From assembly GCA_011390755.1 (NCBI GenBank), contig JAABRU010000009.1:1-64000 (forward strand): a stretch of 64,000 bases of DNA. The letters are read 5' to 3'. This stretch comes from Desulfobacteraceae bacterium (GTDB lineage: Bacteria > Desulfobacterota > Desulfobacteria > Desulfobacterales > Desulfococcaceae). Below the pieces are notes generated by a model, which ran no database searches, was not told the origin of the DNA, and saw only the letters and a list, made by a program, of their open reading frames with translations. Below are positions 54,466 through 62,095 of this stretch, one piece after another (positions within the stretch are counted from its first letter, which is position 1; every line of letters starts with the position of its first letter). The translations under genes were made by a program, and so were the position numbers.

Positions 54466-54546
54466 TTAGCCTCTCCAGTCTGAAGCCAGCAGGCCCTTGT
54501 CGTTGGCCAGTGCCCTCGCGGTGTCTATAAGCTTTTGTGCGTTCAT
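54466..54546 (-). pseudogene. Remnant of class I fructose-bisphosphate aldolase (first 22 codons)
   Basis: Reads [20 protein letters not shown] followed by ASDWRG and stop. The beginning is that of class I aldolases (MNxxxLxxTARALVxxxKGLLAxDE). GGAGG precedes the ATG. All but the first 22 codons are missing and the following bases form the leader of the CDF gene. Confidence 0.75.
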
Positions 54547-54740
54547 CTTTGATACCTCCATTCAATTATTAACAGGCCATGCTCCGGCACTGGTGTCGAA
54601 GTATATGCGTTCTGTTTTTTGGTCTGATTCCATTTCCAGTTGCGTATTTCCGGCAGATCCCCGCCGTGTTTATCAATATATATTCTGTGTTCGATGAGCT
54701 TATCCTGCATCATCTGCTTCAGATAATCCCCTTTAGCAGT
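54543..54740 (-). pseudogene. Remnant of phosphoketolase (C-terminal end)
   Basis: This frame contains [20 protein letters not shown] followed by [13 protein letters not shown], the C-terminal end of xylulose-5-phosphate/fructose-6-phosphate phosphoketolases. The rest of that about 800-residue enzyme is missing. Its stop overlaps the start of the aldolase remnant, as in an operon. Confidence 0.78.
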
Positions 54741-54751
54741 TTCGATATCCG

Positions 54752-56176
54752 TTATTTCCGGTGCAGGTTTCCGTCTGCGTCCAGGATATTGATGCCGAAA
54801 AGATCCTCTTCCATTGACAAGGCGTGGGTTGCGCACGATATACACGGATCGTACGCTCGGATCATGATCCCAACCTCGTGCTCCAGCTTTTCGCGATCCA
54901 CCTGCCCGCTGCGAATGGACCGGACTGCCACCTGTTTGAGCGAGAAATCAATGGCACCGGCGTTGGCATTCGTCGGCGTAATAATGTTGGCTGCACGGAT
55001 GTAGCCGTCGTCATCCCACCGGAAATGATGGATCAGCAAGCCCCGAGGTGCTTCCACGATACCCACCCCTTCCCCGGCCTTGTACTCTGCGGGAGCGGCC
55101 GGTTCCCATTCGGTGATCCCCGGATCCGCCAGTATCTGTTCTGCGCGCTCGATGGCATAGACCGCCGATATATACCGGGCAAAGTGCTGCGCCAGCGTCT
55201 CCTGGGCCACCTGGCCGAACCCGGAGCGAAATTTCTCCATCAGTCGGCCGGCCTGCTCGGTACCGGCAACCCCGGCAGCGTTGACCCGCGCCATGGGTCC
55301 GGCCCGATACATGCCATCCGAAGCCCCCGCCGACGGCAGGCAGGCCGCTTTGGCATAGCTGTAGTTTATGTTTTTTTCCCCGATATGATCGAGGTACGCG
55401 CCGGCCGGAAAATCGGCCGCCACCGAGCCGCCGGGGTCAATGATGCGCACCGTTCCATCGTACAATGCCATCCGGTCGTCGCTGACGAGGGCTAGGAAAT
55501 ATGTGTCCAGTCGGCCAAGACCGGCGTAATCCTGCATCGCTTTCCGGAGCCGGGGAAACCACAATTCGTCGCAGAGCTTCAGGAGCGTTTCCTTCACCTG
55601 CCGCACGCCTTTCAGAAACCGTTGCCGCTCCGCTTCTGTCATGCCTTTGTTAAGCCCGCCCGGTACAGCCGCGTTGGGGTGAACGGCCTGGACCCCGAAC
55701 GCGGAGATGATGGTTTGCGTCACGTTGCGCATGGACACGACCTGCCGCAGGACCTGGGGATATGTTGCGTAGATCGTCGGGAGCCCTCTCTGCGCCAGCG
55801 GCAGATCCGGCAGAAGCAGGTCCGCCCCCGCCAGAACAAACATATGCAGCAGATGGTCGCTCACATGCTCGCAGGCCAGCATCAGTTCCCTCAACATTGC
55901 CACCGGGCGCGGCGGTTCCAGTCCCAGCCCGTTCTCCAGAGCCTTGACCGAGGCCAGGTGATGGGGTACGGGGCAGACACCGCAGATGCGCGGGGTTATC
56001 AATAGTGCTTTTGAAGCGTGATGGCCGCATAAAAATGCCTCAAAGCCCCGAAACTCAAGGAGCTGGGCCTGCGCCTGGGCGACGTTTCCCTCTTCGTCCA
56101 AATTGATCGAAACATTCATTTTCCCTTCGATGCGCGTGATTGATGCCACGTTGATCTTTTCTGTTCTCACGATCAT
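54752..56176 (-). CDS. NiFe hydrogenase large subunit (group 3-like)
   Basis: A 474-residue catalytic subunit of a NiFe hydrogenase. Both metal-ligand motifs are complete: R63-ICGVC and, at 443-451, DPCISCATH. Twenty-three residues follow the last histidine, of the length expected for a C-terminal processing peptide. The sequence style and the small partner are those of cytosolic group 3 (Mvh/Hox-like) enzymes rather than of periplasmic group 1. It starts inside the stop of the small-subunit gene (4-base overlap). Maturation genes and a protease are not in the window. Confidence 0.93.
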   Translation of the reverse strand: MIVRTEKINVASITRIEGKMNVSINLDEEGNVAQAQAQLLEFRGFEAFLCGHHASKALLITPRICGVCPVPHHLASVKALENGLGLEPPRPVAMLRELMLACEHVSDHLLHMFVLAGADLLLPDLPLAQRGLPTIYATYPQVLRQVVSMRNVTQTIISAFGVQAVHPNAAVPGGLNKGMTEAERQRFLKGVRQVKETLLKLCDELWFPRLRKAMQDYAGLGRLDTYFLALVSDDRMALYDGTVRIIDPGGSVAADFPAGAYLDHIGEKNINYSYAKAACLPSAGASDGMYRAGPMARVNAAGVAGTEQAGRLMEKFRSGFGQVAQETLAQHFARYISAVYAIERAEQILADPGITEWEPAAPAEYKAGEGVGIVEAPRGLLIHHFRWDDDGYIRAANIITPTNANAGAIDFSLKQVAVRSIRSGQVDREKLEHEVGIMIRAYDPCISCATHALSMEEDLFGINILDADGNLHRK

Positions 56177-56700
56177 TTCTCCTTTAGGGTCACCTGTTTT
56201 AACACCCGTTCCAAAAAATCCGCCAGCAGGCGGGGGGGCGGCGGGCAGCCCGGCAGGGAGAAATCCACGTCAACATAGGCATTGATGGGCAGGATTTCGC
56301 CGGTCAGGGCTGACAGCAATTCATCAGGTATGGTCTTCTCACCTGTCCGGAGAGAGGGCGCGTTCTGATAGGCGGTTTCCAGCAAAGTGGCCTGCTCATG
56401 AAGATTGGCCAGACCGGGGATGCCGCCAAAGGTGGCACAGGACCCGAAAGCTACGATGTACCGCGCCCGCTGCCGGACCTGCCGCAGGTCCGCAATATCC
56501 TCCTCGGTTCGGGCCACGCCGGTCAGCATCAGGATATCCACCTCGCCATAATCCCGGGCGCTCATGAAAAGCGGCGCATAAACCAGATCCACCTTATCGT
56601 CGAGGAGATCCAGCAGTACATGCCCCATGTCGGCCATTGCCACCTCGCAGCCGTCACAGGCGCAAAGGTCCTGTATGGCCAGGGTTGCCTTTCTCTTCAT
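56173..56700 (-). CDS. NiFe hydrogenase small subunit (Mvh/Hox-Y type)
   Basis: A 175-residue iron-sulfur subunit with the proximal-cluster cysteines: CACDGC (residues 13-18), FGSCATFGGIPG and SLPGCPPPP. It has no Tat signal and is short, as in group 3 hydrogenases, so it should stay in the cytosol. It transfers electrons between the NiFe site and the Fe-S/membrane partner encoded upstream, with which it overlaps by four bases (ATGA). Confidence 0.93.
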   Translation of the reverse strand: MKRKATLAIQDLCACDGCEVAMADMGHVLLDLLDDKVDLVYAPLFMSARDYGEVDILMLTGVARTEEDIADLRQVRQRARYIVAFGSCATFGGIPGLANLHEQATLLETAYQNAPSLRTGEKTIPDELLSALTGEILPINAYVDVDFSLPGCPPPPRLLADFLERVLKQVTLKEK

Positions 56701-57542
56701 GCGCGCACCTCTTCCCCTTCCTGCTCCCGGTTGACCTGCCGCAGCAGGCCCATGTAAAGATCATAATGCCGGAATGCATAGGGACACACGCCTACGCACA
56801 GGCCGCATAATGCGCAGAGGTAAACATGCTCGACGATGGCTTTGCGTTCCGAGGGCAACGCGCTGCCCTGATACTGTTTCAGATAGCGGCGCACTTTCAG
56901 TGCCGGCGCCTGTTCGGGCAAGCCGTTGCCGGCTTCATATTCGGGACACACCTCGACACACTTGCCGCACCGGCTGCACGCACTGCTAAAGGTCTGAAAG
57001 GCGGCCGGTGAGTGTCCGTTGGTAAAGCGATACGCCACAGTGCCCACTGCGTGCGATACGAATCCGCCGCCGAAAAGAGACACCAGCAGCCAGACCATGG
57101 TGCCGGTGACGTGAATGGTGGATGCCCAGCCCGATGCGGCAGGCAGTATCCCGAGGATGCTCAGCAGCAGATCAAGCCCGCTGACCGCAATCACGCAGAT
57201 CAGGACGGCATCGACGTAGAACATGCGGCCGGAAGCCACCCGGAATGATCGGCTGCCGGAAAACCGGGCAAGCACTCCCATAAATCCGATGGCCGTCAGC
57301 AAGCCCATCCCGCCGTGCATCCAGGTGATTACCCGGCCGCCTCCATTCAGGATTGCCCCCCAACTGCTGAAGTACAGGATCTCCATGATGATACCGGTGA
57401 TCAATGCCCCGACCATTCCCACATGGAACAGAGTTGATAAGGGATTGACCAGGAATGTCTTTTGAACCAGCAACGAAGTCAAACCCGGCTTTTTCAGGTT
57501 AAGTGACAACAGTTTCGGTTTTGGTCCAAACCAATAATTCAT
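56697..57542 (-). CDS. Membrane electron carrier: cytochrome b-like helices fused to an HdrC-like ferredoxin
   Basis: A 281-residue protein. Residues about 30-180 contain four or five helices with histidines at helix ends (STLFHVGMVG, ITWMHGGMGLL, STIHVTGTM, GFVSHAVGTV), as in NarI/HdrE-type b-haem subunits. The C-terminal part binds two [4Fe-4S] clusters (CSRCGKCVEVCP and CALCGLCVGVCP), as in HdrC/GlpC. It would pass electrons between the hydrogenase and the quinone pool or the Tat-exported ferredoxin. AAGGAG lies inside the end of the preceding gene. The layout is unusual for a group 3 hydrogenase. Confidence 0.85.
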   Translation of the reverse strand: MNYWFGPKPKLLSLNLKKPGLTSLLVQKTFLVNPLSTLFHVGMVGALITGIIMEILYFSSWGAILNGGGRVITWMHGGMGLLTAIGFMGVLARFSGSRSFRVASGRMFYVDAVLICVIAVSGLDLLLSILGILPAASGWASTIHVTGTMVWLLVSLFGGGFVSHAVGTVAYRFTNGHSPAAFQTFSSACSRCGKCVEVCPEYEAGNGLPEQAPALKVRRYLKQYQGSALPSERKAIVEHVYLCALCGLCVGVCPYAFRHYDLYMGLLRQVNREQEGEEVRA

Positions 57543-57546
57543 TCCA

Positions 57547-58410
57547 CTACTCCTTCCGGTGTTTTTCTATCGGTTGCTCTACTGGCGGTTGCTCCATTCG
57601 GTTTTTGCGCCATTTAAGGCCATTGTAAACCAAGCCGCCGATTATGGGAATCCAGCCAAAGTGTGCGAGCTGGGTGATGTCCGCCTTCATTCCCGCCTCC
57701 CCCGAATATCGGGGGGTGAAGCCGAAAAGGCGGGACATCATTCCTGTATTCAATGCCTCAGGCGCGAACAGGATGAGCGTGTTCGTCTGCTCCGGATAGA
57801 GAAGGACGCCCCCCATCTCCTGTGCCTTCTGCATCCCTAATTCCCGCATTTCGTCAAAATGCCCAAAGGACAATGCGTCGTAGCCATAGGCATGACAGAC
57901 GTCCACGCAGGCCGGGTTGGCACCGGCGACGATCCGGTCGTAGCACATATCACATTTATAAACTTTGCCCTGAGAGGGTTCATAGTGCAAGGACTTTGGG
58001 AAGGGACAGACATTGACGCAGGACAGACAGCCGATGCAGAGGTTCTCATTCAGGATCACAGCCCCCAGAGCCGTCTTTGTCAGTGCTTTGCCTTCACATA
58101 CCCGTGTACAGGGGGAATCGAAGCAGTGCATGCAGTGAGTTGAAACCGGCAAGGGTCTGGCATCTTTACCTTGCGGATAGGTAAGGGTAACCTGGGTATA
58201 GAAAGTGCCGGGATGCTCCCCGCCGTGCTGCTTCCCGCATGCCCCGACGCATTTTTCGCAGAAGGAGCATCGGGTCGTGTCTGTCAGGATGGCAAATTCC
58301 TTGCCATGGCCGGCCGCGGGCCTGCCTTCGCCGCCCAAAAATGCCGTAGGCAGCACGACAGCGCTGTTTTTGAAGAAATCCCGCCTTGACCATCCGCTTT
58401 GGTTTTCCAT
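57547..58410 (-). CDS. Tat-exported ferredoxin with four [4Fe-4S] clusters and membrane anchor
   Basis: A 287-residue HybA/DmsB-like electron carrier. The Tat signal has SRRDFFKNSAVVLPTAFLGG. Cysteine sets follow: CSFCEKCVGACGKQHG, CMHCFDSPCTRVCE, CIGCLSCVNVCPFP and CDMCYDRIVAGANPACVDVC. A hydrophobic stretch near the C-terminus (HFGWIPIIGGLVYNGL) should anchor it on the periplasmic side. AAAGGAGG precedes ATG 58410. It lies between the oxidoreductase and the membrane subunit. Confidence 0.9.
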   Translation of the reverse strand: MENQSGWSRRDFFKNSAVVLPTAFLGGEGRPAAGHGKEFAILTDTTRCSFCEKCVGACGKQHGGEHPGTFYTQVTLTYPQGKDARPLPVSTHCMHCFDSPCTRVCEGKALTKTALGAVILNENLCIGCLSCVNVCPFPKSLHYEPSQGKVYKCDMCYDRIVAGANPACVDVCHAYGYDALSFGHFDEMRELGMQKAQEMGGVLLYPEQTNTLILFAPEALNTGMMSRLFGFTPRYSGEAGMKADITQLAHFGWIPIIGGLVYNGLKWRKNRMEQPPVEQPIEKHRKE

Positions 58411-58432
58411 GACTCTGCCTCCTTTCAATTTT

Positions 58433-60430
58433 TCAGGCCAGTTTCCCCTCGCGCGCCAGTTCATCTGCCACATCATCCAGGCCCAGTTCGTGCAGTTTGG
58501 CACGGGTCGGGAAGCCGCTTTCGGTACTCCAGCCCCTGAGGTCGTAGTAGCGATCCATCATCCGGCGGTAGAGATCGGGATTGAGCCTTTGCGGCTCGTC
58601 CGGATGCATGGACGGTTGCTCCTCAAAGTAGCGGCTGATACTGGCATCCTCGATACGGGTCTTGCCCTGCCGGACGTGCAAAGCCCGCATGAGGTTGTAG
58701 CATCGTTCCGTGGCCTTGTGCATGTCGTCAAGCGACCAATCGGTGCCCACCACGGCGTTAAACAGCCGTACCTCAGCCGTGTAATCTCCCACCATGTCCG
58801 CCGTCGCGGTGGAATAGGTCATGGGGAACGACTGGTCACACACGCAAATGCTGCATTTCATAACAGAGCGGTTTTCATGCCAGATGACCACAATCTCTTT
58901 GTCACGGTACCCCATCTCCTCGTCATCCGGCCAGCCTGCAAAGGCATATTCGGTGCCATAGACCTTGCGACCGATGACCTTGAGCTGCTCGTAGGGGACA
59001 GGTGAGCCGTCCGTCCATTCCTTTACGGCACGGTGATAACTCTGCACGGCGCCGTGTGTCGAATTCATCGGGTCGCGACCGCGCGTGGCCCACACTCCGG
59101 CGCTGATTACCCACATGGGAAAGTGGACGAATTGCAAATACCGGCCGTCCCAGTGGGGGCCGTAGCCACGCTTGTGTGTCTGCCACACCAGATCCTCCAG
59201 TCCCAGCTTTTCGGCTGCCCGCGGGGTTCCCTCGGCAAAGATATCTCCGTCCCCTTTTCGATAAGCTATTGCCTGGATGAACTGCACGGCCTGTTCCGGC
59301 GTAAACCCAAGATATGCCTCAGACTCAGCCTTGGGATACACGGCCGGGCCATTCCTGTTCAAAGACAACTCCCGGCCCATAAGCGTCTGTAACCTGCCGG
59401 CGTTGTAGCAGTTCTGGATAAACCAGTTCATGCCTTCGAACATTTCCCAATGGTTCAGGCCCAGCCAGTCGCACAGCTTGGCAATTTCGAAACCGCCGGC
59501 TTCGACATCGGAATCTCCCTTCAGCATCGCTGAACCGGCAGTGCCGACACAGTGCATGACACCGGAAAGCATTCCGGTGCCTATGTAGTGCATCGGCACA
59601 TTCTCATAATAGTCCTGAAACGGCATCGTGCATTCGCCGCAAGAGGTGCATCCGGACTGCTTGCGCACGCAATACCTGTCGTACCGGGTGAACAGTTTTC
59701 GGGGTGAACCGGTTCCGGCGGGGCTCCCCTGTGGAAGCTCGTCCGCGATCTTGCGCGTCTCATATAACAGCACATCCGGCCTGGCCACTTTTATGGCACA
59801 CCGGCCCCCGTTCACCACGACAGCCTTGAGCTTTTTCGAGCCCATGACGGCGCCAAAGCCGCCCTGTCCGCAGGCGTTCCCTGTTTTCGTCAGAATGATG
59901 GCCAGGCGCACGAGGTTCTCACCGGCCGGCCCGATGGCGGCGATAGCCGCTTCTCGGCCGTGCGCCTGCATCAGCATTTCATGCGTGTTCAGGGTCGTCA
60001 ATCCCTTGAGATTGGATGCATCCCGCAGTTCGGCATACCCGTCTTCAATATACAGATAGGTCAGGGAGGGTGCCTGCCCCACCAGCAGGATGGCATCGTA
60101 GCCTGCGAATTTGAGCTGCTTGGCAAAGTCGCCGCCGAAACCGGAACCGGCCACCCAGGGCTGCGGATATCCCTGCGGCGCGATGCCCACTACCTCGCTG
60201 CGCCCCGAGGTTGGGGCCGGCGTACCCGCGCAGGGTCCCGTGGTAAAGACCAGCGGGGCATCGGGGCTGTACTCCGAAGGGAAAGGCTTGCCTACGGTCT
60301 CGTCCCAGATCAGCTTGAGCCCAAGGCCATAACCACCGATGAAATCGGGGACGTACTGACCTGTATCCAACTCCCGGATCACATTGGTCGTCAGATTCAC
60401 TTTCAGAATTTTGCCAGCGTAACCGTTCAT
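58433..60430 (-). CDS. Aldehyde ferredoxin oxidoreductase family protein (tungsten/molybdopterin)
   Basis: A 665-residue enzyme expected to hold a bis-pterin tungsten (or molybdenum) centre and one [4Fe-4S] cluster. The first domain shows YAGKILKVNLTT, FIGGYGLGLKLIWDE and FTTGPCAGTPAPTSGR, typical for pterin binding, then GQGGFGAVMGSKKLKAVVV. The cluster motif reads CTSCGEC (CxxCxxC), one residue shorter than the CxxCxxxC I expect in this family, with more cysteines before it and at KCSICVC. It may oxidise aldehydes or reduce acids. No export signal is visible, while both neighbouring ferredoxins have one. ATG 60430 overlaps the upstream gene by four bases, after GGGAGGAG. Confidence 0.9.
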   Translation of the reverse strand: MNGYAGKILKVNLTTNVIRELDTGQYVPDFIGGYGLGLKLIWDETVGKPFPSEYSPDAPLVFTTGPCAGTPAPTSGRSEVVGIAPQGYPQPWVAGSGFGGDFAKQLKFAGYDAILLVGQAPSLTYLYIEDGYAELRDASNLKGLTTLNTHEMLMQAHGREAAIAAIGPAGENLVRLAIILTKTGNACGQGGFGAVMGSKKLKAVVVNGGRCAIKVARPDVLLYETRKIADELPQGSPAGTGSPRKLFTRYDRYCVRKQSGCTSCGECTMPFQDYYENVPMHYIGTGMLSGVMHCVGTAGSAMLKGDSDVEAGGFEIAKLCDWLGLNHWEMFEGMNWFIQNCYNAGRLQTLMGRELSLNRNGPAVYPKAESEAYLGFTPEQAVQFIQAIAYRKGDGDIFAEGTPRAAEKLGLEDLVWQTHKRGYGPHWDGRYLQFVHFPMWVISAGVWATRGRDPMNSTHGAVQSYHRAVKEWTDGSPVPYEQLKVIGRKVYGTEYAFAGWPDDEEMGYRDKEIVVIWHENRSVMKCSICVCDQSFPMTYSTATADMVGDYTAEVRLFNAVVGTDWSLDDMHKATERCYNLMRALHVRQGKTRIEDASISRYFEEQPSMHPDEPQRLNPDLYRRMMDRYYDLRGWSTESGFPTRAKLHELGLDDVADELAREGKLA

Positions 60431-61065
60431 AATTTTCGCTCCTCCCTCGGTACATAAGTCAGGGCTCGTCCGCCGCCTGCCTCTGAACAGACGTAAATGC
60501 AGGCCGGTCCATCCTTTCTGTCCCTGCACAGGTCGCATTTGATAGCTATTTTGTCCGTGATATCAAAGCTGACGCGGGATGGTGTGTATGTGCATGCCTC
60601 GACGCACTTGCGACAGCCGATGCACTTTGCCTGATTGACCAATCTTGCGCCGGTCCCTTCATTGATGATCATGGCTCCTTCGACAGGACAGGCAGCGTAG
60701 CAATCGGGTGCAGCGCACTGCTGGCAAAACATGGGCGTGCGCATGTAATGCTCTGCAAATTCTGTTTTCCACATGACGCTGGAAAACCGGGGATTGGTGT
60801 TTCCCCCGTGCACCAGCGCACACGCCAAAACGCACCTTTCGCACCCGACGCATTTATCCGAATCCCACCGGATGTAGTCGGATGGGGGTACTGCTACTCT
60901 GTTCCCGGTCACCGCAGGTTCAGTTTCCGGCCGGGATTCCCGCAATATGACAAAGCCGCCCGCGGAGAGGAGTACGCCACCGGCAGCGCCCGCCGCCACA
61001 CCCCTGAGAAAATTCCGCCGCGATATCTCTTTTTCAGGTTCTCTTTTCAAACCAAAATCTTCCAT
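60427..61065 (-). CDS. Tat-exported ferredoxin with four [4Fe-4S] clusters
   Basis: A 212-residue electron carrier, first gene of the oxidoreductase-hydrogenase operon. The Tat signal is SRRNFLRGVAAGAAGGVLLS. The cluster motifs are CVGCERCVLAC, CQQCAAPDCYAACP, CIGCRKCVEACTYTP and CDLCRDRKDGPACIYVC. It is probably the electron partner of the oxidoreductase. GGAGGAG precedes ATG 61065. The nearest good promoter is the sigma-54 element at 61818-61833, now 750 bases upstream behind MITEs. Confidence 0.9.
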   Translation of the reverse strand: MEDFGLKREPEKEISRRNFLRGVAAGAAGGVLLSAGGFVILRESRPETEPAVTGNRVAVPPSDYIRWDSDKCVGCERCVLACALVHGGNTNPRFSSVMWKTEFAEHYMRTPMFCQQCAAPDCYAACPVEGAMIINEGTGARLVNQAKCIGCRKCVEACTYTPSRVSFDITDKIAIKCDLCRDRKDGPACIYVCSEAGGGRALTYVPREERKL

Positions 61066-61174
61066 GTTCTCCTCCCCGGATGTGCGTTTACTTATGCCGG
61101 ATCCTTCAGAACAGCCATATATACCATTACTCAATAAATTTCCGCTTACCCGGATTTCCGAAAAATGCCCGGAT

Positions 61175-61281
61175 ATTGGATTCCCCCGTAAAAAGTCCGG
61201 AAATCAAGTTTTGACACATATTAATTATTTGATTTTATTAATATCAGATGTTGGAAATCCGACTTTTTACAGGTTCATCAA
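61175..61281. repeat. MITE family B, copy 4
   Basis: Left end CCCCGTAAAAAGTCCGG (degenerate) and right end GACTTTTTACAGGTTCATCAA, with TTGATTTTATTAATATCAGA in the core, mirror orientation to the copy at 36501. Confidence 0.65.
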
Positions 61282-61435
61282 ATCATATTTTCTAAAAAAA
61301 AATAATTTGTAATCGAACACGAACAATTTCAACAAAAGACTTTTTGAATTGTTCAGATTCCCCCGCAACTTGAACTTTTATAAAACAAAAAAATGATTTT
61401 ACCCCACCACTGTCAAAATTTGTGCATTTGTCACT

Positions 61436-61807
61436 ACTGCATTGTCAACATTTAAATGACGGGTATGCAACATATTGAATTTTTTTGTAGGGTGGGCAAA
61501 AGCGCAGCGCTGCCCACCGATTCAGGTGGGCACGGAAAAACATGTGCCCACCCTACAAAAAATTCAACCCGTCATTTAAACCTTGACAAAACACTACTGC
61601 TTCGTCAACTTTAAAATTATGTGTTAAAAAATCGGATTTTTCCAAAAAATCCGATTTTTCAGTGCAAATGAAGTCACAGATTCAAAATTGAAAATGCACT
61701 ACTGCATTGTTTCACTTAAAATTGTGCAGGTATTTCGGAGCAGAACATCCGAATGCCGGGTTACGCTTCGCTAACCCGACCTACAATTTTAAATGAAACA
61801 GAGCACT
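61436..61807. mobile_element. Train of three abutting family D MITEs before the oxidoreductase operon
   Basis: 61436-61595 (ACTGCATTGTCAACATTT ... CTTGACAAAACACT, with a core GTAGGGTGGGCAAAAGCGCA), 61596-61700 (ACTGCTTCGTCAACTTTA ... TTGAAAATGCACT) and 61701-61807 (ACTGCATTGTTTCACTTA ... AAATGAAACAGAGCACT). Each junction reads CACTACTGC. The third matches 15226-15331 in reverse. The last end is 10 bases from the sigma-54 -12 element. Confidence 0.85.
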
Positions 61808-61817
61808 ACATTTTATA

Positions 61818-61833
61818 TGCAATCTTTGCGCCA
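61818..61833 (-). promoter_or_regulatory. Sigma-54 promoter (site F) of the oxidoreductase-hydrogenase operon
   Basis: On the minus strand TGGCGCAAAGATTGCA: one mismatch to TGGCAC-N5-TTGCA. It shares flanking bases with site D (ATGCAATCTTTG), but is separated from the first gene by 750 bases of MITEs. Confidence 0.8.
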
Positions 61834-61930
61834 GGCTCCCAACACTCATGTGGTGTCACTCATCGTATTGATTTTCAGGAATAATTAGTAAAAAACTTTT
61901 TCAGAGCAGGGACTGACAGTCACATAAACA

Positions 61931-61962
61931 GGTCATATTTGCCCGAATGGTCATATATGACC
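61931..61962. promoter_or_regulatory. Paired activator boxes, site F
   Basis: Box 1 GGTCATATTTG (61931) and box 2 GGTCATATATGACC (61949), 18 bp apart; the clearest copy, with box 2 a perfect 14-bp palindrome. They lie about 100-130 bp upstream of the site F promoter. Confidence 0.85.
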
Positions 61963-62095
61963 TCCTTGTGGCGCGCTCCGCACAGCCCATACATGAAATT
62001 CGGGGGCCGGTTTAAACCCGACCCGGATACGGAACTGAAACTCATGGCCGGTTCATATAAAAACCGACTGATTTTCCTGCATCTCCTGAAATAAG

